A stretch of 64,000 nucleotides of DNA from Armillaria gallica (taxonomy: Eukaryota > Basidiomycota > Agaricomycetes > Agaricales > Physalacriaceae), in contig JBANDB010000001.1 of NCBI GenBank assembly GCA_037576215.1, positions 7,254,001 through 7,318,000 on the forward strand, given 5' to 3'. The translations under genes and the position numbers were made by a program. Under the pieces are notes generated by a model. The model worked only from the letters and a program-made list of their open reading frames with translations, had not been told where the DNA came from and made no database searches. Every line of letters begins with the position of its first letter. Position 1 is the first letter of the stretch. Shown in pieces: positions 10,069 through 21,942 of the stretch.

Positions 10069-11899
10069 CTTCTAGATGGAAAGTGAAAAAGTGTTTATAA
10101 GCTGTTTCAAAGAGGTATACAAGTGGAAACAGGTGGAAGTAGTACTGCTTGGTAGTTGAGTACTAGATGCAAAGGCTATAAGCTGGTAGGGTTCTCTCAA
10201 AGTGAGAGGGAACGAAAACAGGTATGATGTGAATACCATGAATCCATATGTGAAAATGTGCTGTGAGACTAGAAAATGTCGCTGGACGATAATCTGAGTG
10301 GGGAGAATGATGGAAGATAGACTAGACGGTCGACAATAGTCTATGGGTGAGTGAGGCGATGAGGAAACGGTGTGGGGACTGCGAGTGGCGAAATAAATGT
10401 GGAATGAGGTGCTGAGGGTGGACTGGCGAGAGAAAACATGGAACTACGAAAACTAGCGGTGATACTGGTCCTATACGATGCGAGGGTGCTGAGTCGATGT
10501 CAAAACTTGTCTGGTACTGAAACGATCCTATCCTATGTCAAACTAACCTTCAAGTCCACTCGAGGGACTGATACTATACGAAAACTGGCTGAAACTGGTC
10601 CTAAGTCTGTTCAGAGACTACCCAAGTGGGCGACGATAACAATGGCGAAAGAGAAATGGTAAAAACTCCAATGGTGTGAAAGTGAAACAATGACGGCCTA
10701 TAAAAGATAACGGGGGCAAGGTATGGCGCAGCGATCATGTATTGGCACAGTATGAGCATGCACCAATAGTGTTAAGAGCGAAGAGCACGTAGTGAAGGAC
10801 TCTTCACAGTTAAAAACTGTGAGATAACTCTGGTGAGCTCAAGAGTCGACGTGCAATCAAGAATATGCTGGGGTAAACTGTATATTGCCGTAGAATGGTG
10901 AATAGACATGGTTTACTGACGATAGACTAGTGCGTGACGATAATTGACGTAGTCTGGGGTTGACTAGAGATGAACTGCTTCGTAACTATGTTTTCTAGCT
11001 AGTTTTTATACTACAAGTATGAATTTATAAATAGAGTAAATACACGAGACTTAGTAAGGCTGTAAGGCCTTAGCTTTGTAAAAAGTCATAGGTGACATAT
11101 GGTCCTTAGTCTTCTAAAGTAACAGCAACTCATTGATGTTGCTGCATATGGATGCAAACCATATGGTTTTGCTGAGCGATGCACAGATCATTAGGTGCTG
11201 TTTAGCTGCAGATTACTGAGCGATAGTCGTCATGCTGAGGAGTACGCATGGGGCAACTTTTTCTTGAGGCCTTGGCGAAGTAACAGCCTTAGTAAACATG
11301 GTCTGTAATTGCCGTAGCTGCAATTGCTGTAGCTGGGAGGGTACTCATGTCAATCATGTCATTTTCATTAAGTGATCAATGAGCACATCAACTAGGTGCT
11401 TCTGAGTGATGCGTCAATTCCATATTGGGATGATTGTTGATCAAAGGTGCCTTGCCGTGATGAAATACGGCAATTATGATGCATGGCAAGATGGGATGGA
11501 TAACAAAGCGCGTAAAGAGTGGTTGCTGTAGGATGAAAGTGGTATCAGTGGGTGTGCAATCATTGGTTTGCTGAAAGGCCATTGAAGGGATAGTAGCATT
11601 AAATAGCAGGGAAAATCCACAAATTCTGAGCGTACAGAGCCTGGAGGCTCATCACCAAATCTGGCTGTACCAGGTGGACTGGACTTATCAGCTACCGGGT
11701 AGAATCCCCATGCTTCATTCTTGGTTTTTACATGTCTTGCTTGTGATTCTTGGGGAATCTTCTTGTTGCTAGTGGTACTTACTGCTGGTTTCTTACTTAT
11801 TGTAAGTAGATAAACTTGCTTGAATTAAATTACAGTGAACTTTATATGTGATTTTCAGAGGTGTACGCCAGGCAGGCATATCACCCCCTACAGTGCAAT
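10069..11899. other. Gene-free stretch between the retrotransposon and the DUF6535 gene
   Basis: No ORF longer than about 75 codons and no family I recognise. Composition is A/G-rich on the plus strand between 10070 and 10900. It may hold the remainder of the DNA transposon interrupted by the chromovirus and the promoter of the next gene. A potential splice acceptor (TTTTCAG) lies near 11857, so an upstream non-coding exon of the next gene is possible. Confidence 0.4.
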
Positions 11900-14800
11900 A
11901 TGGCGGTTGGCACTGGGGCACCCCAACAGGACTGTGTAGAAGCCCATAATTCAGGTCTCATGTCCCTAATGCCAAACCCCGATGGCAGCCAACTCTCTGA
12001 GGATACACACGACAACACCAACTTCTGGTTGACATATTCCTTGCCTGGCAAGACCTGCTTGCAAAGAGCAGCATTCACATCTAGTCGGCCAGACTCCAAT
12101 GAGTCAACTGGAGGAGAAATGGAGGTTACCATGCGCAATGGGGCATCCTCTGTTCATGACAAGCAGCATAGAACACCATATCAATCGCACGAGGGATCAA
12201 CTCGTCGGTGCCTCCCTGAAGAAAGGAGAGGAACAGATAGTTCTTCAGAGTCAAATCAAGATGACCTGTCCATTCACTGGCAGAAGTGTTACAACACGCT
12301 AGCCCAATATGACTCCAAGGTCATTTCGATGTGGACGGATGAAATGATTACAATCCTTTTTTTTGTAAGTACCTTGTTTCTGACTACTTCTAGATCAGTG
12401 TTGATCTTTATATTCTAGGCCAACATTTACGCAGCTGTGGTTACAGGCTTCCTTATTCAATTGTACCAGGGTCTCCTTGAGGATCCTATTGAAGCACTTT
12501 TAACCCGCATCACCTCTCAATTAGACTCAGTGACAAACCCTGCTTCACTTGAAGTACCATTTACCCCTTCAGCTTCCAAGGTTGCTATCAACACTATCTG
12601 GTTCTCCAGCCTGATTGTTGCCCTATCAGCAGTCTTGACAGCCATTCTCATAAAGCAGTGGCTTTTCCACTACACCTGGACAAATGACATACCTCTGCTA
12701 CCTCCTCACCTTGCGATAGCTCTGCGATATTTAAGCCTCGCCAGCCTGACTCAGGAACATGGCCATGTCATTTATCACGCTGTTGCATTTCCTCCCCTCC
12801 TTGTCATTGTTTCCCTTTTCCTCTTCTTTGCGGGTCTTATTACACTCCTCTGGACCCTAAATTCCGTCGTTGTGGGAGTAATCACTTTTTTTACAAGCTT
12901 AACGGTCATTTACTTTGTTGTCACGACTATCACACCTGCATTCAGTCCCACCTCTGTATACCGTTCAACCCAGTCCTGGAAATTCTATCGAGCTGTGTTC
13001 ACCTGGCGCTTTATATCTACAGGTGGGAAAAACAAGAATGCAGGGAAGTGGGTGAACATGGCTTTGGGATGTCTGGAGGGACCCGAGTCTGTTGGCCATA
13101 TCTGTCAGGCACTCTTGTGGGTACACCACCATGCAGTCAGATGGGATTTCTCTTGCATACTGTCTGTATGGAAGTGCGCAAAGAGCCTCGATGATGCAAT
13201 GGCACCGCAAGTGCTATGTCGCATCTACTTGGATGATATATCCAAATTGCACGAGTTTGACCTTCTAACGAAGGCCTATGTAAATGTCTGGCGGTGCTGG
13301 ATAGGCCAGAGGGAGATCAAGGACATGTATGAGCTATTGCTACACACATTCCCCCATAGTTCTTTGGCGGCCACGAACACACAGAGTAATCATCAGCATC
13401 ATATAGGCGCATTCTGCTCTTTGCATTTCGGAACCGAGTACCATTATGGTCGTGCTTTCACCATATTTACGGGGCTGGACAAGCTTGCCAATCTCTTATC
13501 CCCAGCAGATACTGGATTGCAGAGCTTCGTGAAGCAAGATGGTGCCTCGACGACTGTTGCCGATATCAAGGAGGTTACTGCATTTACTATCAATTTTGCC
13601 ATAACGGAACACTGGTCAGGCATTGGTCTTGCCATTTCGGCTGCAAACACGGTTGGCGTTCTGGGTAAGCAGCTTATATTGTAAGAATTTTGTTGTTATC
13701 CTGATAAGTCGCTCCGCAGCATCTGACCTGTTAACGATCCTGATCGATGCATTGTGCGACGCAGCATCAGAACGGATTTCGGTTACCAATACAATTGGGG
13801 ACACCTTTTATCTTCCATTGAATGCTACGATAAATCTCACTCATTTCATTGCAGATCAGCTGGGTGAGCCTAGGCAAGTAAGCAACGAACAGCTGTCGAA
13901 GCTATTGTGCATGATGGGGGAGTTCCCAGCATCAACAGATGTCGAAATTACTAATAAGAAGTGGTACTTCCGGAAATTTTGGGCTCCCACCTTGTTTCGT
14001 TACAATGGAAAGTCTGTCCTGGAGATGCGGACTGACCGAAAAGAATTGAAGGCATTCAAGGCTATGATTAAGCTCTTGGCCGTCTTTGACAGTTCACTTG
14101 CCACGGATGTTTACGATCCTCACCATCCGGAGGACATTCTCATGCTGTATATGTTGTATGGGGATCAGGACATGCGTTATCCATCTCCAAATATCATTAG
14201 GATGCTAATAGAATCTGTAGCAAAGATGTTCAGTGTATCATCGCGGAGCAAAGCTTGCTGACATTGCCATAGAGGAGTATTACACTCCTACCGGTGCTCG
14301 CTGGTGGCAGGAGAGGTTGACGGTGTGCGAAATTGGTTCTGTGATACACGGGTCGATTGATGAACTCGCTCCATTAAACTCAACGGCGCCCAATGGAAAC
14401 TATTTCGCAATCATCTGCGCTCTTCTATCAGTGCATACCACTGACATGGAAGCTATGAGAAAGCTTGGATCTCTCTTTGAAAGCCGGATCGATGCATGCC
14501 TTTCGTCCAGTCCATCTTCAAACAATATAGATGTTCTCCACGCAGATATACTATCCTGGTCAGAAACCCTTGTTCGAACTTTGTCGAACCTCGAGACAGT
14601 TGATTTGCGGGTTGTACTTAGTACGTTTCTGATTCATTTTAGATGGCGGCTGCTCAACGTAGATTCTAGTTCCGAAAGTTCTTTCCAGTCTCGTTCGATA
14701 TGCGAGATCCAATTATATTTCGGGCATGGGGATAACAGACATCTTCATATCTTCCTCCGCTATTGCGCTGCAGCTGAGCTACCTGTCACCCTGCTGTGAT

Positions 14801-14986
14801 ATACTGGACGACATGAAAGAGTTGATGACATTGATGGCCAGATCTATTGAGGGCGACAATGATCCGCAGGCAGTAAAGGACGCTCGGAAACGGTGGAAGG
14901 AAGTGATTGACCTGCCTCGGGTTGTTCCTCAGCCTCGCCTCGAGGATACGCATTCTCTCCTTGAAAAGAGTATTCGAAGCCAGTAG
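11900..14986 (+). CDS. DUF6535 domain membrane protein
   Basis: Predicted exons 11900-12364, 12419-13664, 13720-14175, 14234-14613 and 14663-14986 give 956 residues with all phases consistent. Introns are 54, 55, 58 and 49 bp. The first splice joins ITILFF to ANIYAAVVTGFLIQLY, the hallmark first membrane helix of DUF6535. It is followed by the conserved WF..LIVAL..ALTAILIKQW helix, a WLFHYTW motif and a further hydrophobic pair (about residues 290-340). DUF6535 proteins are an abundant, functionally uncharacterised family of Agaricomycetes with an N-terminal multi-helix membrane domain and a long soluble C-terminal part. The third intron uses a weak donor (GTTATC) and could instead mark a frameshift at ~14,200. 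The start is the first in-frame ATG of the exon; an upstream exon cannot be excluded. Confidence 0.8.
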
Positions 14987-15354
14987 CGTGCGGGCTGATG
15001 TATCGTTCTTCGCGACGTCACCACAGCATCCATGAGAGTGGAGGGAATGTTCGTTGCTTCCTACGTGGAAATAAATGCCATTTAGCACACAATAGAAAAT
15101 ATGAATAGATAGATAACATGTACGAATCGCAAATGTAAGGGAGAAGGATATCGGGCAACCGAAATTCCACCAAGCCCGGACCGGCATGGCGTGCCAAAAT
15201 GGCAGGGACCAAGCAACCAATCAAAACATCTTCAGACGTTCTCTACGCATCAGAATATTTTAAAACAACTAAATCCTCTGTCCCGGAGACGCAGGATAAG
15301 AAATGACATCATTGGTTCCTTCAACATGTGTTGGACTCCTAGGATACAGGAAAA

Positions 15355-15760
15355 ACCTGGAAGTTTATCTCGGTGATATGTCTCAGCATATCGCTGATCT
15401 TGTGCGATATCATGTCTTTTTTGAGGGGACGACTGACCGCTTCCATGGTCGATATCGGTTCATTGATGTCAACGGACTGTAGTACCTCATATCCCAAGGT
15501 ATATATGTGAGATACAATCAAATTTCTTGGCTTACGTTCAAACAGACGAAACCTTGATGCCTTCGTCTTAAGTAGACGGTCACTCTCGAAAGTTGCGTTG
15601 TGAGAAAGTTAGTGACCATGTCGTTGAACGAAGGAAAAGTACGAAACTGCGCGTGTTTCAATGTTGCACCTCGTCGTCTGCAGCAAGAGCAATGCGGTAC
15701 TATGTCAGCAAAGAGCCGGCGGAGGCGGAGGCGGCTAGTGTAGCTTCAAATCTAAGAGCA
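15355..15760 (+). repeat. Diverged duplicate segment, copy 1 (gene remnant)
   Basis: Shares with 19738-20090 a block reading in one frame as FFEGTTDRFHG here and FLEGTTDRFHG there. It also shares the downstream block CGTCTGCAGCAAGAGCAA and its GC-rich GGCGGAGGCGG tail. Both copies have stops and indels in the shared frame. The source gene was not recognised. Confidence 0.6.
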
Positions 15761-18700
15761 TTGATAGGGATAACCTGCCTATACAATGATAGTCACTGTA
15801 GCAGGAATGCGGCGCCAATTAAATTCCAGCTCTTGTTGTGATTTTGAAAGCTAGGACCAGCTGCACGAAATATGCTCGGCTACTGGATGATGCATACGAC
15901 CTGAGAGGGGGTAAATCATTGATAAGTGTTTCTCTTGGTCGTGCGTGACCAACCACAAAGCCAAATGACGCTGGGTCCAGTGATAGAGTCGGATATGGGC
16001 TTATAAAAGAGAAAGGCCAAAGAGTTTATTCGACGTCGAGGGACATGAAGCTAGGAAGTAGCACGGTACGCGGGGTTTCGACGATTTTAGGAGACGATTG
16101 AGAAAGCGGAAGAATGATTAGACGATCAGCATCGTCGAAATTTTTGCATAAGCTTTGTTGACTTTTCACCCTTATCTATTCTCATCGATCCTAGTCAGGG
16201 TATGAGCTCCCGTGTCAGGGCCCTCAGGAGTCTGTATCGTCTGGCTAGCAACCCTTGGAATTAATCTTTTTAGTATCGTCGAAAGGACGTAGGCATACGT
16301 CCCTCTCCTCCGAGAAGTCCTACATAAAAGGAACGTCTCTTCTTTGGTCATCTCCGTGGTTTTGACATCGTACGCACGCGAAGTTGCCCCTGCGCTTTTC
16401 CACGCACGACATGGGAAAGGTGGTGATGAATTCGTATTCGATTATTTTAAAGGACGATGTGGGGATCGATGTTGAGATGGTCTGGGTATTGTGGTGACCC
16501 AATATCGGCACGGGAACCCTTCTTCCTTATGCGATGTCGGGTCTCGAAGACGCGGGGAAGACTCAATGATAGGTCTTTCTCAAACAAGGAGGGTGATATC
16601 CTTGCACCTGAGAAAACGACATTCGTGGACGAAGCTCGAAATCCAGATCATGACAATACGTGGTCAGTCGGCGTGTAGACAGACAATTTTGTACTGTGAG
16701 CAGAATCATTGACGAAATTTGAAAGCAGGAGCCGATACTGAGCATCCAAAAGCGGCATACTTCGTGACATTACCAGTAGAATCCTATGCTTTATTGCCGC
16801 TAGCAATCATTTGGTAAAAATAGGATAGGATCTACATAGCAGGGACCCACTGTACCAACGAGACTACTTTAGAAGGAGGTAAGCAGATGATGGAGGAACA
16901 TACATCCAGCAAGGAATAAGCTCCGCAGCCAATCATCCCCGTATGTCCGATGGATCACATTCGCAAAACAACATTGCGATATGCAACCGCAATGGCCTCA
17001 TGGAAGAGTAAGGGTCTATGCAGAGCGCACGGTCTCCTCTGAATCAGTCAGTGAGGACCGAACGATAAGCTTGTTCTAGACACTTAGATCTGCGCTTTCG
17101 AACATCGATTGGCAAGGAGGCTTACTGGTTACGGGGAGAACGATAAAATCATAAAGCAACTCACTGAAGAGAAACTCGCCGAATAAAAGAATCAATTGCA
17201 CAGCCCGCAGAGAAAATGTTGACTTCAGAACCGATTCATATGCACTCCTCCTAATTTTACGAGGGCACGAATCTCTGGACGTCACACGTGCGCTATCCAC
17301 GCAGTAGCGTTGATGCGATGGACTGCTCTGCCACAAAGTCATATCTCTTCATCCGAAGAGATCTGCGAATCGGGCCCAATAGACGTATCCACGAGATCTT
17401 CCGCAATCCCGCATCTTCAGGATCGCGAAAATCTGATGAACCGAGCGTGGCGTTTCATAGGCCGTGACAAGGTCTAAGAGGTTTGACAGCATCTAGATTA
17501 CACGAGCCTGCTGAGCACATTCTAGGAGGTGCGACTTGGTTGGTGGCTTGATAGTGATGGACAGAGATCGAATCGGAGAAGTAAGAACATGGTCGTTAGA
17601 GATGTATGCATCCGTAGACGCGATAATCTGGCTATGGCGAAAACAGGGTGGACTGATGTCGGTGTGGCGTCAGACTGGGAGCAATGCGAGAATGAGAATC
17701 GCGGAATCAATGCAGCAATACGCCCGTGTAAGCCCTTGCGGGGTTTACACAATAGGATAGTCGACGAGGTGAATAAAAATGCCGGCGACATGTTCCCTTG
17801 CGAACGCTGCTAAATGCTGCGTCGTCAGAATCTCGAAATCATCGGGAGACCGGTTGACGCACGAGATAGTGTCTTCGGAAAATCTAGCATTATAAGCATA
17901 GAAGCCAGTAACCTTCTGTGTGAACCGACGTGTGGCTGATGTGTGACCCTCGCATCCCGCTCCTTTGAACCTTAGACATTACATAAACTGGAATTTAGCG
18001 CTTTCTGAAGTGGTCATCTGTTCTCGTTATGTAAATTATGTAAGAGAACTGGAGCAGTAAAGGGGAGGACCTTACTGAGCGTCGCTGCGCATACACCCAG
18101 GATATCACCGCCTTGATAGTGGTTGGTAGCACCGTATCCTCCACTGGTACCTGCTATAATTTCTCCTCCTCGCTGACGATCCAACGCAAGGCAAATGTAT
18201 CATCGTTGTCGGTTACACGTGCTCTCTGAAGTCAGGGAAGAGAAGTTCAGGTCTATCGGAAGAATTAGACGCAATCTGTGAGCCGAGAAGAAATGAGCAC
18301 ACTAAAATTCAGTATTCATGTCGTATTTGCCCACTCTGGCACTGCTTTCTCTCGATTCTTCATCGTACAAGATGCTTCCTAGCACCAAGACTCGTGTTAC
18401 CGAGGAGAAATCGGCGGCTTGACCTAGGTCACAGCGACGACACGTGAAGAAAAGAGTTCAGGAGCACATATATTTACGCTGCTGGAGCAATGCTGGAGGT
18501 ACAGAAAAACAACGAGGAAGAAGCCTTAGAGGGAAATGACAGTGACGGACATGGTGGTTCGGGAACAATAATCGGTGACGTCCCGAAAAGGCAGTCGTGA
18601 TGTTCCCTCGTCACCGCCCACCTCCTCATCACCTAAGTATTGACTATACCACGACTATGATAACCGCTCCACATGGACGACGTGCTTTTTAGAACAGCAA

Positions 18701-19125
18701 GATCGCGTGCCGTGACTCGTCGCAGAGGTGGCTACCGTGACCTAGAATGCCTCCGTCAAATTCGAAGCAAAGGTTCCCAGCGACACTTCTTTCAGCTTCG
18801 GCTGGGTATTGAATGTCATGCATATAGTAATACTATTATTTCTTTCAATAGTACATTGCTAGCGCTTTCAAAGTGCCCCGCAAAGTGTCTCTACTCCGCG
18901 TACGCAACCGTACGATCAAAACGGTACGAGCCTTCAATGCAGCCACGGCGCATGCCTGCCATGTCAGGGCTGTGGACCCAGCCGCTCCTGATTGGGACCT
19001 GGCGCTGGTACACACACCACACACACCATACCACATGCATTTCATGATGCGCTTCTGTGTTTTTCTTCCATTATCCGTCTCCTCTCTCAGAGTCATAAGT
19101 AACTGACCAGGAAGCTTCTATGGGG

Positions 19126-19320
19126 CTTCTCCGACACCAAGCACATCATCCCGGATATCGGGACGGGAATCTAGGCGAGGAGAAAAAAATGGGCATTGGG
19201 GTCCGAGGAAGCCGAGAGCGACGATTTACAAGGCGAACGATGTGTACGACGACACTGTCATGGCGCCGGTGTCATTCGCACACCTCGACGAGTATATTAA
19301 GATCACCTCTCTTTGTATTT
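19126..19320 (+). promoter_or_regulatory. Promoter-like module, copy 1
   Basis: Shares a ~190-bp colinear block with 28692-28905: GAAGCCGAGAGCGACGAT, then TACAAGGCG, a GGCGCCGGTGTCA core and a GAGTATA TATA-like box. The third copy is on the minus strand at 36320-36460. No gene could be modelled directly downstream here. Confidence 0.55.
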
Positions 19321-19737
19321 CCTGATGATCAATCATGTTCCTCCGTGTCGTTGCCGGTTCAATGATAATCGATAATCTTCCAAAGTGACGTGAAAATATC
19401 ATACCTTCCATAGCCTCCAAAACCCAAATCTCTTGCGACTTTGCCGTGGTAGAGCACGTCGATATACCATCATCCCATAAACGTGCGCATGAAAATGGAT
19501 TACTTCTTCGTGCACATACATTAGAGGCATGTCGTCGCGCGCACATCTCTCAGGGAACATGCTTCGCATATCTAGGTTCGTGTCCGAACTACAAATCAAA
19601 CTCGAGATACTAATTCGTCACCAGCTGTTTCCGCTTTCAAACGCCCAGAACCTGAATCACCTGGAGTCTGGAAGATGCCGGACGTGAGATGAGATTGTTG
19701 CTCCCTCAGGCGCTGTTGAGCTCCGAGGATATAAGCA

Positions 19738-20090
19738 AGACTTGTAAGTTTACTCAAAGATAGTCCTGAGCATGTCGCTGATTCTGTCCCATATCAGGTC
19801 TTTTTGGAGGGGACGACGGATCGCTTCCATGGTGGCTTGTCTATACAATGTCGATGTCGATTCATCTGATATCAATGGACCGTGGCACCCATATCTTGAC
19901 GCATCTGTAAATTATAATCGATTTCCTCGGCTCACGTTCGAACAGAGACGAAACCTTTATATATTCATTCGTCTTGGCGCTAGATGGCTATTCTTGCGTA
20001 TATTTCAGTGTCGTGCCTTGTCGTCTGCAGCAAGAGCAAGGCGGGACTGTGTTAGCAGCTGAGGCGGAGGGAGCTAGTATAGCTTCTCTT
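19738..20090 (+). repeat. Diverged duplicate segment, copy 2 (gene remnant)
   Basis: Homologous to 15355-15760, same orientation. It is preceded by a GTAAGT donor-like site at ~19743. The shared reading frame is broken by stop codons, so this is likely a pseudogene of an unknown protein, although a multi-intron gene cannot be fully excluded. Confidence 0.55.
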
Positions 20091-20484
20091 GTGTTTATTA
20101 AGGAAAATTCAATTGACCAGGTCGGAGCGAAGACGAGGAGCCTTTGCCTTGAGATGTGTTCTGACTCGAACACACGGACTGGTGTACAGCTCAGTGGAGG
20201 ATTATATAGACTGTCGGTCGGTTCATACTAACAAAGGATGGCATATCGATAAATACAACAGCGCTACGGAACGGCGGCATAAAATGAAGTTGTTTCGTTT
20301 TTTGTACTTAGGTTATAAGAATTCCATAACCTACTCTGTAGCTCATTAAATGTCGAAAGCACTTTAATCCCTTCACAAAGGAAGCATGGTGTATGACCCT
20401 TGCTCTGGGTCGCGTCTCTCTGATGCTGTCTTTCTAGAATGAATGACGGCGTGTACTGAGGAAGAACCTGTTTACACCCTGACG

Positions 20485-21942
20485 TTAGAAGTTATCGAGA
20501 ACTAGCTGACCTAAGGCAGGCCAAGTTAACCTTTCACGACCATCCTTCGCGGGATCTGTGAAAACATAGATTCCAATCATGGTGACAGCCTAGAAGATTT
20601 CGGCGTCAAAGTTGAGGTGAGTAGGTCAGACTATGGCGACGTACGCAGATGGATAGAAGGACAAGGCAGGGCAGTACGCCTACGAAATCTAAAATCTGGA
20701 GTCATTTCGCGACATAACGTTGAATTGCATTGGATATACCCAAAACGTCGCCTATATTACTTGTATCAGTGTTTGTGACTGGTTTAACAGGACGTGGCAT
20801 ACCAAATCCATCTGGAGCTCCGGGCATAGTTAAACGTAGTTGAGTAAAGGCAAACACCGTCCCAACAGGAATAACAACAATCTCATTCCTCTGCTGGAAG
20901 CCAAAACCTATAGTCATAATCATAACAAGACATATTGTGAGAGTGATAAGCCCTGGTTCAGACAGAAACATGTGAAGACCATTTCATAGCCATAAGGAAA
21001 TCGCACCGACAGAATATAATAGTGATGACAATGCAATACCATTTCACCAAAGTTGCTCTTTGCAGATTAATTCCAATGGCGATAAGTTCGGGAATAACTT
21101 CGTTGAAGACATTCCCCGCCTCAATTTTGAGTCCTCTTGAATCTGTTATTTATTAGGTCACAAAGAAGTTCGAAAATACTCACACAACGAGTCCGAAAGT
21201 GGATTCGAGCAACAATCGCACGGTATCATTAGTATTTGCATCCTTGGCGAAGGCAAACACCTGAGCGAGGTAGCTGCAGTGATATGAGCGATAATTTACC
21301 GCTGAGATGGGCATGATCTCACCGATCGAATGGATAATACACTTCGGACGCATATGGATTACTGATTGAATCAGAGGCGTAACCATAAATCGGGAATACA
21401 ACAAGCGTTGTCTGGAAAATCGCGGAATTGGAAAGGAAACGATCGGAGATCATTGAAGTGACATTCCAGGTGAATGTAGGAACCGTAGGTCTATTGTTGT
21501 CAAACGATTCGCTACTGTTTGTGTCAGAGTGTTGAAGGAGATTGCTACGAGAAAACAATTCGGTATGATCGAAGATTTACAAAGCACAGCACTCACGTAT
21601 CGAAATATATGTTGACATCATTGCACTCCATAACCTCGGGACTACAGGTATCAGCCATAACATTCCATTCTAGGACCATTTCTCCCTGTTTTAAATCCGC
21701 TGACATCAAACCCGCGCGAAGGTCAATCTTTCCCTGTGAGTCCAGTAGTAAGCCACGACGATATGGAAGCCTACTTTTCGAATTCCATCATTCGAGGCGG
21801 GCTCGCGGGCATTGTATTTAAACTCTTTCGGACGTACAGTCACTCCCAAGACGATGCAGGTTATGGGAATAACGATAACAAAAGCGAGAGACAAGAAGAA
21901 ACAACGTCGAATCTTCTTCGTGGGAGGAGGGAAGGTAGACAT
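20485..21942 (-). CDS. DUF4436-like membrane protein, paralog A
   Basis: Nine exons: 21775-21942, 21597-21733, 21323-21544, 21184-21273, 21011-21135, 20803-20952, 20740-20751, 20645-20679 and 20485-20589. They give 347 residues, all phases consistent. The N-terminal signal-anchor helix (CFFLSLAFVIVIPITCIVLG) is followed by an extracytoplasmic region with EVYYPFDRY. Next come a membrane helix (YCIVITIIF), a second (LITLTICLVMIMTIGF), the motif MPGAPDGFG, and a third (GVLPCLVLLSI). This layout matches DUF4436, a family of unknown function with an N-terminal anchor and three C-terminal helices. One exon is only 12 nt. Exon lengths 222, 90, 150, 12 and 35 are identical to paralog B at 49251-50733, on the opposite strand. 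The family name is from memory; the paralogy is seen directly. Confidence 0.8.

Larger units (their letters stand above)
14987..20484. other. 5.5-kb gene-poor region with decayed duplicated segments
   Basis: No continuous gene model could be built. The stretch contains two related segments (15355-15760 and 19738-20090) and one copy of a promoter-like module (19126-19320), all listed separately. ORFs here are short, overlap on both strands and lack known motifs, including 17529-17813 and 18673-19047. I regard it as decayed gene remnants plus intergenic DNA. Confidence 0.5.
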
